From contig NZ_CP076023.1 in the NCBI RefSeq assembly GCF_018623035.1, positions 806,001-870,000 of the forward strand: a stretch of DNA of 64,000 nucleotides, in the 5' to 3' direction. Shown in pieces: positions 44,233 through 52,917 of the stretch (its first letter is position 1; every line of letters begins with the position of its first letter). A model generated the notes under the pieces. That model saw nothing but the letters and a program-made list of their open reading frames with translations, had not been told where the DNA came from and ran no database searches. The position numbers were made by a program, and so were the translations under genes. The stretch comes from Cellulomonas dongxiuzhuiae (lineage in GTDB: Bacteria; Actinomycetota; Actinomycetes; Actinomycetales; Cellulomonadaceae).

Positions 44233-45615
44233 TCAGGCGACGGTGAAGATGAGGAACGCGATCGCGAAGCCCATGGTGCCGATGATCGTCTCCATCACGG
44301 TCCACGTGCGCAGCGTCGTGCGCACGTCCATGCCGAAGAACCGCCCGACCAGCCAGAAGCCCGAGTCGTTGACGTGCGACGCCATGACCGACCCCGCGGC
44401 GACCGCGAGCACGATGGCGGCGAGCTGCACCGGGCTGAAGTCGCCGCTCGCCACGGCCGGCTGGATGAGGCCCGCCGTCGTGATGAGCGCGACCGTCGCG
44501 GAGCCCTGCGCGACGCGCAGCACCGTCGAGATGAGGAACCCCGCGACGATGACCGGCAGACCGAGGTCGCCCAGCGCGTCCTCGAGCGCCCCGCCGATGC
44601 CCGACGCCCGCAGCACCGCGCCGAACATGCCACCGGCGCCGGTGATGAGGATGACCGAGCAGACCGGGCCGAGCGCCGACTCCAGCAGCCGCTCGACCGT
44701 CGTCTTGTCCCGTCCGCGACGCGTGCCCATGACCCACGCGGCCACGAGGACCGCGATGAGCAGCGCCACGGGCGTCGACCCGACGGCCCGCACCACCTGC
44801 ACCCACACGGCGTCGCCGTCGACGACGCCCGCGCTGCGCAGCGTGTCGAGGCCGGTGTTGAGGAAGATGAGGACGAGCGGCAGCAGCAGCACGCCCAGGA
44901 CGGTGCCGAGCGACGGCGGGTTGTCGGGCGCCTCCTCGTCGGCCGTGCCCAGCAGCTCCGGCACCGGCAGCACCCAGCGACGTCCCGCCCACTGCCCGTA
45001 CAGGTAGGAGCTGACGTACCAGGTCGGCAGCGCCACGACGAGGCCCAGCAGGATCACCAGACCGGGGTCGGCGCCCAGCAGCTCCGAGGCCGCGACCGGC
45101 CCCGGGTGCGGGGGCACGAAGACGTGCATCACCGAGAACGCGCCCGCGGCCGCCAGCCCGAACGTCAGCACCGAGCCGCCCAGGCGCCGCGCGACCGCGA
45201 ACACGATCGGCAGCATGACGACCAGGCCCGCGTCGAAGAAGATCGGGAACCCGAAGATGAGGGACGCCACACCCAGCGCGAACGGCGCCCGTTGCTCGCC
45301 GAACCGTCGCACGAGCGTCTCGGCCATGACCGCGGCGCCGCCCGACGTCTCGACCATCCGGCCCAGCATCGCGCCCAGCCCGACCAGCAGCGCGACCGAC
45401 CCCAGCGTCGTGCCGAAGCCCGACGTGATGACGTCGACGACCGAACCCGCCGGGACGCCGGTCGCGAACGCGGTGAGGAGCGAGACGAGGATGAGCGCGA
45501 GGAACGCGTGCAGGCGCAGCCGGATGATGAGGAAGAGCAGCAGGGCGATCGCGGCGGCGGCGATGCCGAGCAGGGGTCCGGCTCCGAGCGTCTGCTCCCA
45601 GTCCTCCGGTGGCAC
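44233..45615 (-). CDS. gntP: gluconate:H+ symporter, GntP family
   Basis: A 460-residue transporter with about 12-14 helices. Family signatures include LALILVSLLTAFATGVPAG, GLGAMLGRMVETSGGA, FFDAGLVVMLPI, FVPPHPGPVAAS and HVNDSGFWLVGRFFGM near the C-terminus. It should import gluconate for the kinase encoded 45 bases upstream. In transcriptional order the pair is kinase then permease, a typical catabolic operon. Confidence 0.94.
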   Translation of the reverse strand: MPPEDWEQTLGAGPLLGIAAAAIALLLFLIIRLRLHAFLALILVSLLTAFATGVPAGSVVDVITSGFGTTLGSVALLVGLGAMLGRMVETSGGAAVMAETLVRRFGEQRAPFALGVASLIFGFPIFFDAGLVVMLPIVFAVARRLGGSVLTFGLAAAGAFSVMHVFVPPHPGPVAASELLGADPGLVILLGLVVALPTWYVSSYLYGQWAGRRWVLPVPELLGTADEEAPDNPPSLGTVLGVLLLPLVLIFLNTGLDTLRSAGVVDGDAVWVQVVRAVGSTPVALLIAVLVAAWVMGTRRGRDKTTVERLLESALGPVCSVILITGAGGMFGAVLRASGIGGALEDALGDLGLPVIVAGFLISTVLRVAQGSATVALITTAGLIQPAVASGDFSPVQLAAIVLAVAAGSVMASHVNDSGFWLVGRFFGMDVRTTLRTWTVMETIIGTMGFAIAFLIFTVA

Positions 45616-45660
45616 GGCGTCCCCCTTGCGTCGGCCCGCGGACGCGGGTGGTGGGTCGGG

Positions 45661-46194
45661 TCAGGTCTGCAGCGCCGCCAGGGTGCGGTCGGCGACGGCC
45701 TGCGGCGGGACGTCGACGACGACGGTCACGCCGTCCTCGTCCGCGCCGAGCGGCTCCAGGGTGCTCAGCTGCGACGGCAGCAGCGTCGTGGGCATGAAGT
45801 GGCCCTCGCGGTGCGCCATGCGCTCCTCGAGCAGGTCGGTGGGCGCGCTCAGGTGGACGAAGCGCACGCGCCCCTCGGCAGAGCGCAGCACGTCCCGGTA
45901 GGAGCGCTTGAGCGCCGAGCACGTGACGACCGACGGGCGGCCCGCGCGGGTCTGCTCCGTGAGCCAGTCGCGGATCGCCTCGAGCCACGGCCACCGGTCG
46001 TCGTCGTCCAGGGGCGTGCCGGCCGACATCTTGGCGATGTTGGCGGGTGGGTGGAAGTCGTCGGCCTCGGCGTACGGGCGTCCCAGGCGTTCCTCGAGGA
46101 TGCCGGCCAGGGTCGTCTTGCCGGACCCGGCCACCCCCATGAGCACGAGGTGCTCCACCGCTGCGGCCTCGTCGTGCGTCGTCGCGTCGCCCAC
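45661..46194 (-). CDS. gntK: gluconokinase
   Basis: A protein of about 177 residues phosphorylating gluconate to 6-phosphogluconate. It has the P-loop GVAGSGKTT, then AEADDFHPPANIAKMSAGTPL and VTCSALKRSYRDVLR, the compact GntK-type signature, and HREGHFMPTTLLPSQL. The start is uncertain: GTG at 46194 is used, and GTG at 46158 has a better-placed GAGG. It forms an operon with the gluconate permease. No GntR-type regulator is in the window. Confidence 0.92.
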   Translation of the reverse strand: MGDATTHDEAAAVEHLVLMGVAGSGKTTLAGILEERLGRPYAEADDFHPPANIAKMSAGTPLDDDDRWPWLEAIRDWLTEQTRAGRPSVVTCSALKRSYRDVLRSAEGRVRFVHLSAPTDLLEERMAHREGHFMPTTLLPSQLSTLEPLGADEDGVTVVVDVPPQAVADRTLAALQT

Positions 46195-46320
46195 GGGGCC
46201 ACTGTGGCGGACACGTGCCGGCTCGGCCACCCGGGGCTGCGCGAACACCGCGCGGGGTTCCTGTGAAGGTGGCGTGAGAAGGGTTCCGCCGGGAACACCG
46301 CGACCCGTCGGATCGTTCCG

Positions 46321-46740
46321 GTGGACAGGATGAAGAGACGATACGAAGAACTCGAGACCGAGGACGGCAAGGTCGTCCGTTACCAGCGACACGCGAACGG
46401 CGGCGGCCTCGTCGCCAAGAGTGCTCAGGTCCACGAGACGGCGTACGTGGCCGACTCCGCATGGGTCGACCCCGGCGCCGTCGTCGAGGCCGGCGCGTCC
46501 GTGGGCAAGTTCTGCTGGGTCGAGCCGGGGGCCGTCGTGCACACCCGCGTGCGGCTCGGCTCGCACGTGCACGTGGGCCGCGACGCGGTCATCGGCCGGG
46601 GCTCGCGCCTGGGCTCGCGTGCCGACGTGGGTGCGGGCGCGCGGCTCGACCCGGGCATCGTCGTGGAGCCCGAGGCGAAGATCGCCGAGGGTGCGCACGT
46701 CGAGCGCCACGGCTTCCCGCCGCACGTGCTCGCAGCCTGA
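46321..46740 (+). CDS. left-handed beta-helix (hexapeptide repeat) protein
   Basis: A 139-residue protein. After a charged N-terminus (KRRYEELETEDGKVVRYQRH) nearly the whole chain is hexapeptide repeats of the [LIV]-G-x4 type, for example AGASVGKFCWVEPGAVVHTR and VGRDAVIGRGSRLGSRADVG. It is much shorter than acyltransferases of the fold, and I see no acceptor or CoA-binding features. It is more likely a structural or gamma-carbonic-anhydrase-like trimer without a visible His set. The start is GTG 46321 or ATG 46330. It is divergent from gluconokinase. Confidence 0.78.
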   Translation: MDRMKRRYEELETEDGKVVRYQRHANGGGLVAKSAQVHETAYVADSAWVDPGAVVEAGASVGKFCWVEPGAVVHTRVRLGSHVHVGRDAVIGRGSRLGSRADVGAGARLDPGIVVEPEAKIAEGAHVERHGFPPHVLAA

Positions 46741-46827
46741 GACCCGCCCGGCGCGTCGGCGCCGGTCACCTGCCACGTCACCCGGGAAGCCGCCACGCGG
46801 CACCGGGCGACGCGGCAGGATGTGCCC

Positions 46828-47499
46828 ATGCGCAGCGACATCTTCGACCAGAAGAACCTCGAGGTGGAGACCGGTCAGCGGTTCGTCCTCCAGAACCCCA
46901 AGATGCTGAAGGTGACGCTCGGGGAGCCGGTCGTCGTCGCCAAGGGCGCGATGGTCGCCTACCAGGGCAGCGTGCAGTTCCACCACAAGGGCGCCGACTC
47001 GCTGACGACATTCGTCAAGCGCGCCGTCTCGTCGGACGACCAGGCGCTCATGACGGTCTCCGGCCAGGGCGACGTGTTCTTCGCGCGCATGGCCGAGAAC
47101 GTCTTCCTCATGCAGCTCGAGGGTGACGCGATCAGCGTCGGCGGGTCCTCGCTCCTCGCGTTCGACGCGACCCTGCAGTGGGACCTGCACCGCACGCGGG
47201 GCGCCGGGATGGGGACCGGAGGGCTGTTCAACACCCTCATCCAGGGGCACGGGTCCGTCGCGCTGACGTCCGACGGCCAGCCCGTCATCCTCGACTGCTC
47301 GCAGCAGCCGACGTTCGTCGACCCCAACGCCGCCGTGTGCTGGTCCGCGAACCTCGTGCCCGACGTCGTGTCGAGCATGAACATGACCTCGCTGCTGCGG
47401 GGCGGGACGGGCGAGGCGTTCCAGTACAAGTTCCACGGGCCGGGGTTCGTCGTGGTGCAGCCGTCGGAGGGGTTCTCGGGCGCCGTGCAGACGAGCTGA
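46828..47499 (+). CDS. AIM24-family protein
   Basis: A 223-residue beta-rich protein of the AIM24/TRAP-like family. It contains VVVAKGAMVAYQGSVQFHHKG, SGQGDVFFARMAENVFLMQLE, SLLAFDATLQWDL and GEAFQYKFHGPGFVVVQPSEG, in the order typical of the family. AIM24 homologues are named after a yeast mitochondrial protein, and no biochemical activity is established in bacteria. The ATG at 46828 follows GCAGGA at eight bases; GTG at 46822 is an alternative. Confidence 0.88.
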   Translation: MRSDIFDQKNLEVETGQRFVLQNPKMLKVTLGEPVVVAKGAMVAYQGSVQFHHKGADSLTTFVKRAVSSDDQALMTVSGQGDVFFARMAENVFLMQLEGDAISVGGSSLLAFDATLQWDLHRTRGAGMGTGGLFNTLIQGHGSVALTSDGQPVILDCSQQPTFVDPNAAVCWSANLVPDVVSSMNMTSLLRGGTGEAFQYKFHGPGFVVVQPSEGFSGAVQTS

Positions 47500-47575
47500 C
47501 ACCGCACCCGCCCGCCGCGGGTGCGCGCGTGACGCCCGCGTGGCTGGACGACGCGCGAGCGGGTGACCGCCGAGG

Positions 47576-47968
47576 TCAGCGGCCCAGCAGGCGCTGGAGC
47601 CAGCCCCGCGGGGGCTCGATGAGCCCGGGTGTCGTGGCCGGGGCCGGCGGCGGGGGTGCGTCGAAGGTCGCCGGTGTGGCGGGCGGGGCGTCGGAGACGG
47701 CGGACCCGTGCCGCAGCGACTCGCGGACCCGATCGAGGAGCGCGTCGACCTGCTCCTGGTCGTACCCCTCACGGAACCGCGTGGAGGAGAAGCGCACCGC
47801 CTCCACGTCCGCCGCGGTCACCGGGGCCGCGGCGGGGACACCGGTCTGCGCCGCCCGCAGCGTCGCGACCACCCGGTCGAGGAAGTCGTCGACGGCGTCC
47901 TGGTCGTAGCCGTCGCGGAACTTGGTCGGCGCGAACTGCACGTTCAGGACGTCCTCGGGTGTCAGCAT
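47576..47968 (-). CDS. DivIVA-domain protein with two short repeats
   Basis: A 130-residue protein containing two copies of the roughly 30-residue DivIVA N-terminal module. These are MLTPEDVLNVQFAPTKFRDG ... DDFLDRVVATL (1-37) and VTAADVEAVRFSSTRFREG ... DALLDRVRESL (50-86). A Pro-rich tail and a short basic C-terminus (GWLQRLLGR) follow. The module normally binds curved membrane as a coiled-coil dimer, but the long coiled coil of full DivIVA/Wag31 is absent. It may be an accessory growth-pole protein. Confidence 0.85.
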   Translation of the reverse strand: MLTPEDVLNVQFAPTKFRDGYDQDAVDDFLDRVVATLRAAQTGVPAAAPVTAADVEAVRFSSTRFREGYDQEQVDALLDRVRESLRHGSAVSDAPPATPATFDAPPPPAPATTPGLIEPPRGWLQRLLGR

Positions 47969-48095
47969 GCGGCGATCGTCCCATTGCGAAGGGCGGACAC
48001 GGCGCTGCGCGCAGGATCACCCGTGCTACCGGGGTGCAATCCGCGCCGCGTCGTCCATGCTGGGTCCCCATCCCCCAAGGACGTGGAAGGACGAC

Positions 48096-48329
48096 ATGAG
48101 CGACGACGTCGGCCGCGAGGAGCTCCCTCTGCCGGACTACCACCAGCTGCCCCTGGGCCGCCTCGGTCAGCGCATCCGCACGCTGGACGCCGACGACGTC
48201 ACCATGCTGCGCCGCTACGAGGAGGCGCAGGGCCACCGGCTGCCCGTGCTGCACGTCCTGGACAACTGGCTGCACGAGCTCGCCGACGGCGCCGAGCCGT
48301 CCGGCACCGCCCCGGACGCACCCGCCTGA
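48096..48329 (+). CDS. small conserved actinobacterial protein (DUF8129-like)
   Basis: A 77-residue protein starting at ATG 48096 after GGAAGG. The core DYHQLPLGRLGQRIRTLDAD and VTMLRRYEEAQGHRLPVLHV resemble the roughly 55-residue module, PDYDxLPLxxLxxRIRxL, seen at the end of several small actinobacterial proteins. The function is unknown. The Pro/Ala/Gly tail is probably disordered. A perfect palindrome follows the gene at 48347. Confidence 0.65.
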   Translation: MSDDVGREELPLPDYHQLPLGRLGQRIRTLDADDVTMLRRYEEAQGHRLPVLHVLDNWLHELADGAEPSGTAPDAPA

Positions 48330-48346
48330 CGGTCGCCGCCCGGGAC

Positions 48347-48366
48347 GTGGTCACGTGCGTGACCAC
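48347..48366. repeat. perfect inverted repeat GTGGTCACG-TG-CGTGACCAC
   Basis: Nine-base perfect arms with a two-base centre, 17 bases after the small gene's stop. It is followed by two near-identical 18-mers, CGGGTGCAGCCGCCGGAG near 48371 and CGGGTGCAGCCCCCGGAG near 48410. It could be a terminator for the small gene or an operator; the tiny loop favours a protein-binding site. Confidence 0.55.
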
Positions 48367-48449
48367 TCACCGGGTGCAGCCGCCGGAGTGACCGCGTCCC
48401 GACTGCGGTCGGGTGCAGCCCCCGGAGGCCGGGTGGGGGTGCGCCCGTG

Positions 48450-51191
48450 TCAGTGGTCGTCGAGGGCGGCTGCCAGCTTGCGGCGTGAGTCGACGCCCAG
48501 CTTCCGGTAGACCTTGCGGAGGTGGTAGTCGACGGTGCTTGCGCTCAGGAACAGGCCGGCGGCGATCTCCCGGTTGGTGGCCGGGCCGGCGGCGAGGCGG
48601 GCGATCGCCTGCTCCTGAGGCGTGAGCGGCTCGCTGACCGCCCCCGACGTGCGCCGCCGGACCGTCGCGCCGGTCGCGGTCAGCTCGCGCGCCGCGCGGG
48701 CGGCGAAGTGGCGCGCGCCCATCTCGGTGAAGGCGTCGTGGGCCGTGGCGAGCTGCACCCGGGCGTCCTTGCGTCGGCCCTGCCGCCGCAACCACTCGCC
48801 GTAGAGCAGGTGGGTCCGGGCGACGTCGGTCCGCACGGGCAGCGGCGCGAGCACGGACAGCGCGTGCTGGAAGTGCTGCTCGGCGTCGTCGCCCGCCACG
48901 ACTCCTCGGCTGCGGGCGTGCAGACCGGCCGCCCAGGCCGTGCCGCAGGCCTGCGACCGTGCGCCGAGCCGTGCCAGGGCCGCTGCGGCGAGGTCGTCGC
49001 TGCCGCTGCGGTGGGCCGCCTCGACGATCTCGACGAGGATCCGCCCACCCGGGATCAGGTCGCGCTCGAACACCGGCCGGACGGCGGCGAGCGCCGCCGC
49101 GTAGTTGCCCAGGCTGTTCTCGAGGATCGCCAGAGCGTGCCGCGAGCTGTCGTCCCAGTAGCCGGCGCGCACCTCGGAGAGCGCGAGGGAGTGGACGGTC
49201 TCGAAGTTGGCGCGGGAGGTCGCCTCGTCGTCGCGCCAGACCCGGAACTCGTGGTTGAGGACCAGGCTCCACACGATGCTGCTGTCCCCGATCGAGCGCG
49301 AGATCTCGCCCGCCTCGGCGAACAGGGCGGCGGCCGCGTCGAACCGGCCGTCCCAGAACTCGTACTGGGCCTGGCCCGTCAGGGTGAAGCGCAGGGGCTC
49401 GGGTGCGCCCCGGGCCCGTTGCTCGGCGACGAGCCGGCTCGTGAACCGGCGGTACGTCTCGAGATCGAGCAGCTCGACCGCCAGCATGCCGCCGACGCCG
49501 ATCCACAGCGTGAACGCGCTCGGCAGGTTCGGCTGCATCAGCGACGCCAGGGCGGTGCGCATGGCGGGGACCGCGCGGGCGAAGCCGCCGAGCAGGCGCT
49601 CGGCCAGCGCGCGGATCACGTCGGCGAAGATCGAGGACTCACCGGGGTCCAGTGACGCGAGCGCCGCGGTGGCGAGACGCTCGACGAGCCCCGGCGGGGC
49701 GAGGTGCGAGGCGGTCGTCGCCATGAAGAGCGCCTCCGCGTACGTCATGCGCGAGAGCTCGGGATCCAGGGCCTCCAGGGACTGCGCCGTCTCCACGAGG
49801 GTCGCCAACGCGTCCGCGGGGCGGGTGATGTACGTGAGTGCGGCGTGCAGCCGCTGCGCGTGCGCCCGGACCAGCGGCTCCGCGTCCTCGACCCGCACCT
49901 GCTCGAGGAGCGCCGCCGCCTCGCCGGGCGCGCCGGCGACGAGGAAGGCGTCGGCCGCTGCCTGCGTGCGCCGCGCATGGTCACGCGGGTCGGACGTGAG
50001 CTCGGCTGCGCGCGACATCAACGCGGCGCGGGCGGCGTAGCGACCCCGTCGCTCGGCCTCCAGGCCCCTGGCCTCCAGGGCCGAGGCCACCTCGGCGTCG
50101 GTGCCGGTGACCGCGCGGGCGCGGTGCCACACCCACGCGTCGGGCTCGGCGTCCGGGTCGGTGACCTGCGCCAGGAGCGCGTGGGCGCGCCGACGTCCCG
50201 CGGGCGCTGCGCCCCGGTACACGGCCGAGCGCACGAGGGGGTGGCGGAACGTGACGGTGGCGGTGACGTCGACCAGCCCGTCGTCCTGAGCGCGGTCCAA
50301 CGCGTCCCCGCCGAGCCCGGTGAGCGCCCCCGCGGCCACCACGGTGGCCAGGTGCGCCGCCCCGGTCGCGGCGGCGGCGATGAGGAGCATCTGCTGCGTG
50401 GGCGCGGGGAGCGCCCGGACCCGTTCGAGGTACAGCTCCTCGAGCCGCCCGCCGATCGGCAGCGGGTCCGGCAGGGGGATCACGCCGGCGAGCTGGCCGG
50501 GTGACAGGTCCCGCGCGAGCTCCACGACGGCGAGCGGGCACCCCTGCGTGCCGGCCGCGACGCGGCACCCGACCTCGGGGTCGACCACCGCACCGGTGGT
50601 GACCGCGAGGAGCTCGGTCGTCGCCGCCACCGAGAACGGGCCGAGGTCGACGGACGCGATCCCGTCGAACGAGGACGCGGCGGCGCCCTCGGGACGTGCG
50701 GCGAAGACGATCGCCAGCGACTCCGCCTGGATGCGCCGGGCGACGAAGACGAGGGTGTCGAGGGACTCGCGGTCCAGCCAGTGGGCGTCGTCGATGACGA
50801 TCAGCTTGGGCCGGTCGGGTTCCGTCTCGGCCAGCAGCGTGAGCGTGGCCAGGCCGATGAGGAACCGGTCCGGCGTCCCGGCGTTCGTGAGGCCGATCGC
50901 CGCACCGAGCGCCTGGCGCTGCGGCCCCGGCAGCTCGCCGTAGCCGTCCATGAACGGGATGAGCAGCCGCTGCAGCGCGGCGAACCCGAAGTCGGCCTCG
51001 CCGGCGACCCCCCGCAGCTCGCGGGTGCGGACCCCCTCGGCGCGGGCGTGCGCGGTCACCTCGGCGAGGAGCACCGTCTTGCCCATCCCGGCGTCGCTGC
51101 GCACCAGCAGGGCCCCGCTCCGACCGGAGCAGACGACCTCGAGGAGGTCCGTCATCCGGGCGAGCTCGGCCTCGCGGCTGCACAGCCTCAC
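48450..51191 (-). CDS. large ATP-binding LuxR-family regulator (LAL/MalT-like)
   Basis: A 913-residue STAND-type regulator. The N-terminal AAA/NTPase region has the P-loop RSDAGMGKTVLL (32-43) and the Walker B-type LIVIDDAHWLDRESL. The middle is TPR-like helical repeats. The C-terminus carries a LuxR/GerE helix-turn-helix: LTPQEQAIARLAAGPATNRE and STVDYHLRKVYRKLGVDSRR. Such LAL proteins are pathway-level activators that bind an inducer and ATP. It is divergent from the RidA-hydrolase pair, and a 17-bp inverted repeat lies between them. Those two genes are its most likely targets. Confidence 0.92.
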   Translation of the reverse strand: MRLCSREAELARMTDLLEVVCSGRSGALLVRSDAGMGKTVLLAEVTAHARAEGVRTRELRGVAGEADFGFAALQRLLIPFMDGYGELPGPQRQALGAAIGLTNAGTPDRFLIGLATLTLLAETEPDRPKLIVIDDAHWLDRESLDTLVFVARRIQAESLAIVFAARPEGAAASSFDGIASVDLGPFSVAATTELLAVTTGAVVDPEVGCRVAAGTQGCPLAVVELARDLSPGQLAGVIPLPDPLPIGGRLEELYLERVRALPAPTQQMLLIAAAATGAAHLATVVAAGALTGLGGDALDRAQDDGLVDVTATVTFRHPLVRSAVYRGAAPAGRRRAHALLAQVTDPDAEPDAWVWHRARAVTGTDAEVASALEARGLEAERRGRYAARAALMSRAAELTSDPRDHARRTQAAADAFLVAGAPGEAAALLEQVRVEDAEPLVRAHAQRLHAALTYITRPADALATLVETAQSLEALDPELSRMTYAEALFMATTASHLAPPGLVERLATAALASLDPGESSIFADVIRALAERLLGGFARAVPAMRTALASLMQPNLPSAFTLWIGVGGMLAVELLDLETYRRFTSRLVAEQRARGAPEPLRFTLTGQAQYEFWDGRFDAAAALFAEAGEISRSIGDSSIVWSLVLNHEFRVWRDDEATSRANFETVHSLALSEVRAGYWDDSSRHALAILENSLGNYAAALAAVRPVFERDLIPGGRILVEIVEAAHRSGSDDLAAAALARLGARSQACGTAWAAGLHARSRGVVAGDDAEQHFQHALSVLAPLPVRTDVARTHLLYGEWLRRQGRRKDARVQLATAHDAFTEMGARHFAARAARELTATGATVRRRTSGAVSEPLTPQEQAIARLAAGPATNREIAAGLFLSASTVDYHLRKVYRKLGVDSRRKLAAALDDH

Positions 51192-51290
51192 GGCGCGCTA
51201 CTTCACGGCGTCCGGGGCGGGGGGTGCGGCACTCGTCACGGATCGGGAGTGTACGCAGGCCGTGTTTCCGGTGGCTACGCCCGTGAGGTC

Positions 51291-51331
51291 GCGTAGTCGT
51301 GCGACCGAGTGCGGCGGTCGCACGACTACGC
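51291..51331. promoter_or_regulatory. 17-bp perfect inverted repeat between LuxR regulator and RidA-hydrolase genes
   Basis: Arms GCGTAGTCGTGCGACCG (51291-51307) and CGGTCGCACGACTACGC (51315-51331) are perfectly complementary, with a 7-base centre. It lies about 100 bases upstream of the LAL regulator start and 138 bases before the RidA start. The position suggests a binding site controlling both divergent units. A terminator is unlikely, since no gene reads into it. Confidence 0.65.
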
Positions 51332-51468
51332 AGGTGCGGGACTCGGGGCGGACCTCCCGCGGCAGACGATCGGTGCACATCCACGGGAGGGGGCGATGAC
51401 GATGACGACGACCGCGATCGTCACGGCGACCACGTCGCCCTGGGCCTCGGGACGTCCGAGGAGAGCCC

Positions 51469-52035
51469 ATGACCGACCGCCCGCTCGGCCCGGACGGCGC
51501 CGACCTTCGTCCCCTCGCCCGGTTGGCCGCGCTGGGCCTGCGCCTGCCGCACACGCCCGCCCCGGTGACCCCCGACGTCCCCGCGCTGCGGGTCGGCACG
51601 CGGGTCGTCACGTCGGGCCACCTGCCGTTGATCGACGGCAGCCTGCCGGCGACGGGCCGGGTGGGGGACGGCATCACGGTGCCCGAGGCCGCGACCCTGG
51701 CCCGGGTGGCGGCGGTCAACGCGCTCGCGGCCGTGCACGGCCAGGTCCCGCTCGACGACGTCGTCCGGGTCGTCCGGGTGGTCGGCTACGTCGCCTCCGC
51801 CGACGGGTTCACGCAGCAGCCCGCGGTCGTCGACGGCGCGTCCCACCTGCTGCTCCACGTCTTCGGTGAGCGCGGGCGGCACGTCCGCTCCGCCGTCGGC
51901 GTCGCCTGGCTGCCTCTCGGCTCGCCCGTCGCGGTCGAGCTCGAGGTCGAGGTCGGCCCTGACACCCCTGCTCTTGCCCACCCACCAGCTGGGGGCGCAT
52001 CCGGCGCCTCCTCGACCGAAGGAGAAGCACCATGA
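51469..52035 (+). CDS. RidA/YjgF-family protein
   Basis: A 188-residue protein. After an N-terminal segment of about 45 residues, ALRVGTRVVTSGHLPLIDGS begins the RidA fold. It continues with EAATLARVAAVNALAAVHGQ, LDDVVRVVRVVGYVASADGF and RSAVGVAWLPLGSPVAVELEVEV. Canonical RidA hydrolyses reactive enamines/imines, but this longer relative belongs to a divergent subgroup whose substrate is unknown. The catalytic Arg of classic RidA is not clearly preserved. It is ATGA-coupled to the alpha/beta hydrolase. Confidence 0.85.
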   Translation: MTDRPLGPDGADLRPLARLAALGLRLPHTPAPVTPDVPALRVGTRVVTSGHLPLIDGSLPATGRVGDGITVPEAATLARVAAVNALAAVHGQVPLDDVVRVVRVVGYVASADGFTQQPAVVDGASHLLLHVFGERGRHVRSAVGVAWLPLGSPVAVELEVEVGPDTPALAHPPAGGASGASSTEGEAP

Positions 52036-52757
52036 GTCACACGTCGAAGCAGACCATCGTCCTCGTCCACGGCGCCTACGCGGACTCGTCGAGCTGGAAC
52101 GGCTCCATCAAGGCGCTGGTGGAGGCCGGCCACCACGTCATCGCCGTCGCGAACCCGCTGCGGAGCATCGAGGGCGACGCCGCGTACCTGCGCAGCATCC
52201 TCGACAGCATCGCGGGTCCCATCGTCATCGCGGGCCACTCCTACGGCGGCGTGGTGATGAGCCACGCGGCCGACGGCCACCCGGACGTCACCGCGCTCGT
52301 CTACGTCGCGAGCTTCCTCGCCGAGCCGGGGGAGACCCTGGTCGACCTCGTCACCAAGTTCCCGGGCGCACGGCTCGGCGACGCCGCGCTGCCGGTCCTG
52401 TACCCGACCCCGGACGGCGGCACGGCCCCCGAGCTGTACATCGACCAGGCCCGGTTCCACGAGCTGTTCGCGGGCGACGTCGACGCCGAGGTGGCGCGAC
52501 AGATGGCGGTCACCCAGCGCCCGCTCGCGCTGGCCGCGTTCGAGGCGCCGTCGACGCGCGCCGCCTGGAAGTCCATCGAGTCCTGGGTGGTCGCCGCGCA
52601 GCAGGACCTCGCCGTGCCGGCCGAGCTGTCGCGCTTCATGGCCGACCGTGCGGACGCCCACCTGGTCGAGGTCGACGCGTCCCACGCCGTGACGGTCTCG
52701 CAGCCGGGCGTCGTCACGGACGTCATCCTGCAGGCGGCGGAGAAGAGCGCGCGCTGA
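52032..52757 (+). CDS. alpha/beta hydrolase (salicylate-esterase/hydroxynitrile-lyase-like)
   Basis: A 241-residue enzyme starting KQTIVLVHGAYADSSSWNGSI. The nucleophile elbow GHSYGGVV carries the catalytic Ser, and the His of the triad is in VEVDASHAVTVSQPG. A cap region follows LVYVASFLAEPGETLVDLV. The pattern matches the plant-esterase-like hydrolases common in actinobacteria. It is coupled to the RidA gene by ATGA and probably under the LAL regulator; the substrate is unknown. Confidence 0.88.
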   Translation: MSHTSKQTIVLVHGAYADSSSWNGSIKALVEAGHHVIAVANPLRSIEGDAAYLRSILDSIAGPIVIAGHSYGGVVMSHAADGHPDVTALVYVASFLAEPGETLVDLVTKFPGARLGDAALPVLYPTPDGGTAPELYIDQARFHELFAGDVDAEVARQMAVTQRPLALAAFEAPSTRAAWKSIESWVVAAQQDLAVPAELSRFMADRADAHLVEVDASHAVTVSQPGVVTDVILQAAEKSAR

Positions 52758-52867
52758 GGGGCGTGGGGGTCGCAGGGGGACGGGCGGTCGGGACCGGGGT
52801 GCACCGGTCCCGACCGTGCAGCCGGACTCCGGGCGGCCGTGCGGTCCGGCCTCGCGTCGCATAACGT

Positions 52868-52888
52868 TTACAGGTAATGTTACAGGTA
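52868..52888 (+). promoter_or_regulatory. tandem direct repeats upstream of the AbiEi-like gene
   Basis: TTACAGGTA occurs twice, at 52868-52876 and 52880-52888, 12 bases apart (about one helical turn), 30-50 bases before the ATG. AbiEi-type antitoxins autorepress by binding repeats in their own promoter, so this is a plausible operator. Confidence 0.6.
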
Positions 52889-52917
52889 GACGCTTGACGA
52901 CACGTCAGGAGGTGGGG

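Noticed and set aside
46321-46740. Hexapeptide protein as a sugar O-acetyltransferase of the polysaccharide pathway
   Set aside because: It is only 139 residues, lacks catalytic His or CoA-binding features I can recognise, and lies 20 kb from the locus beside gluconate genes.
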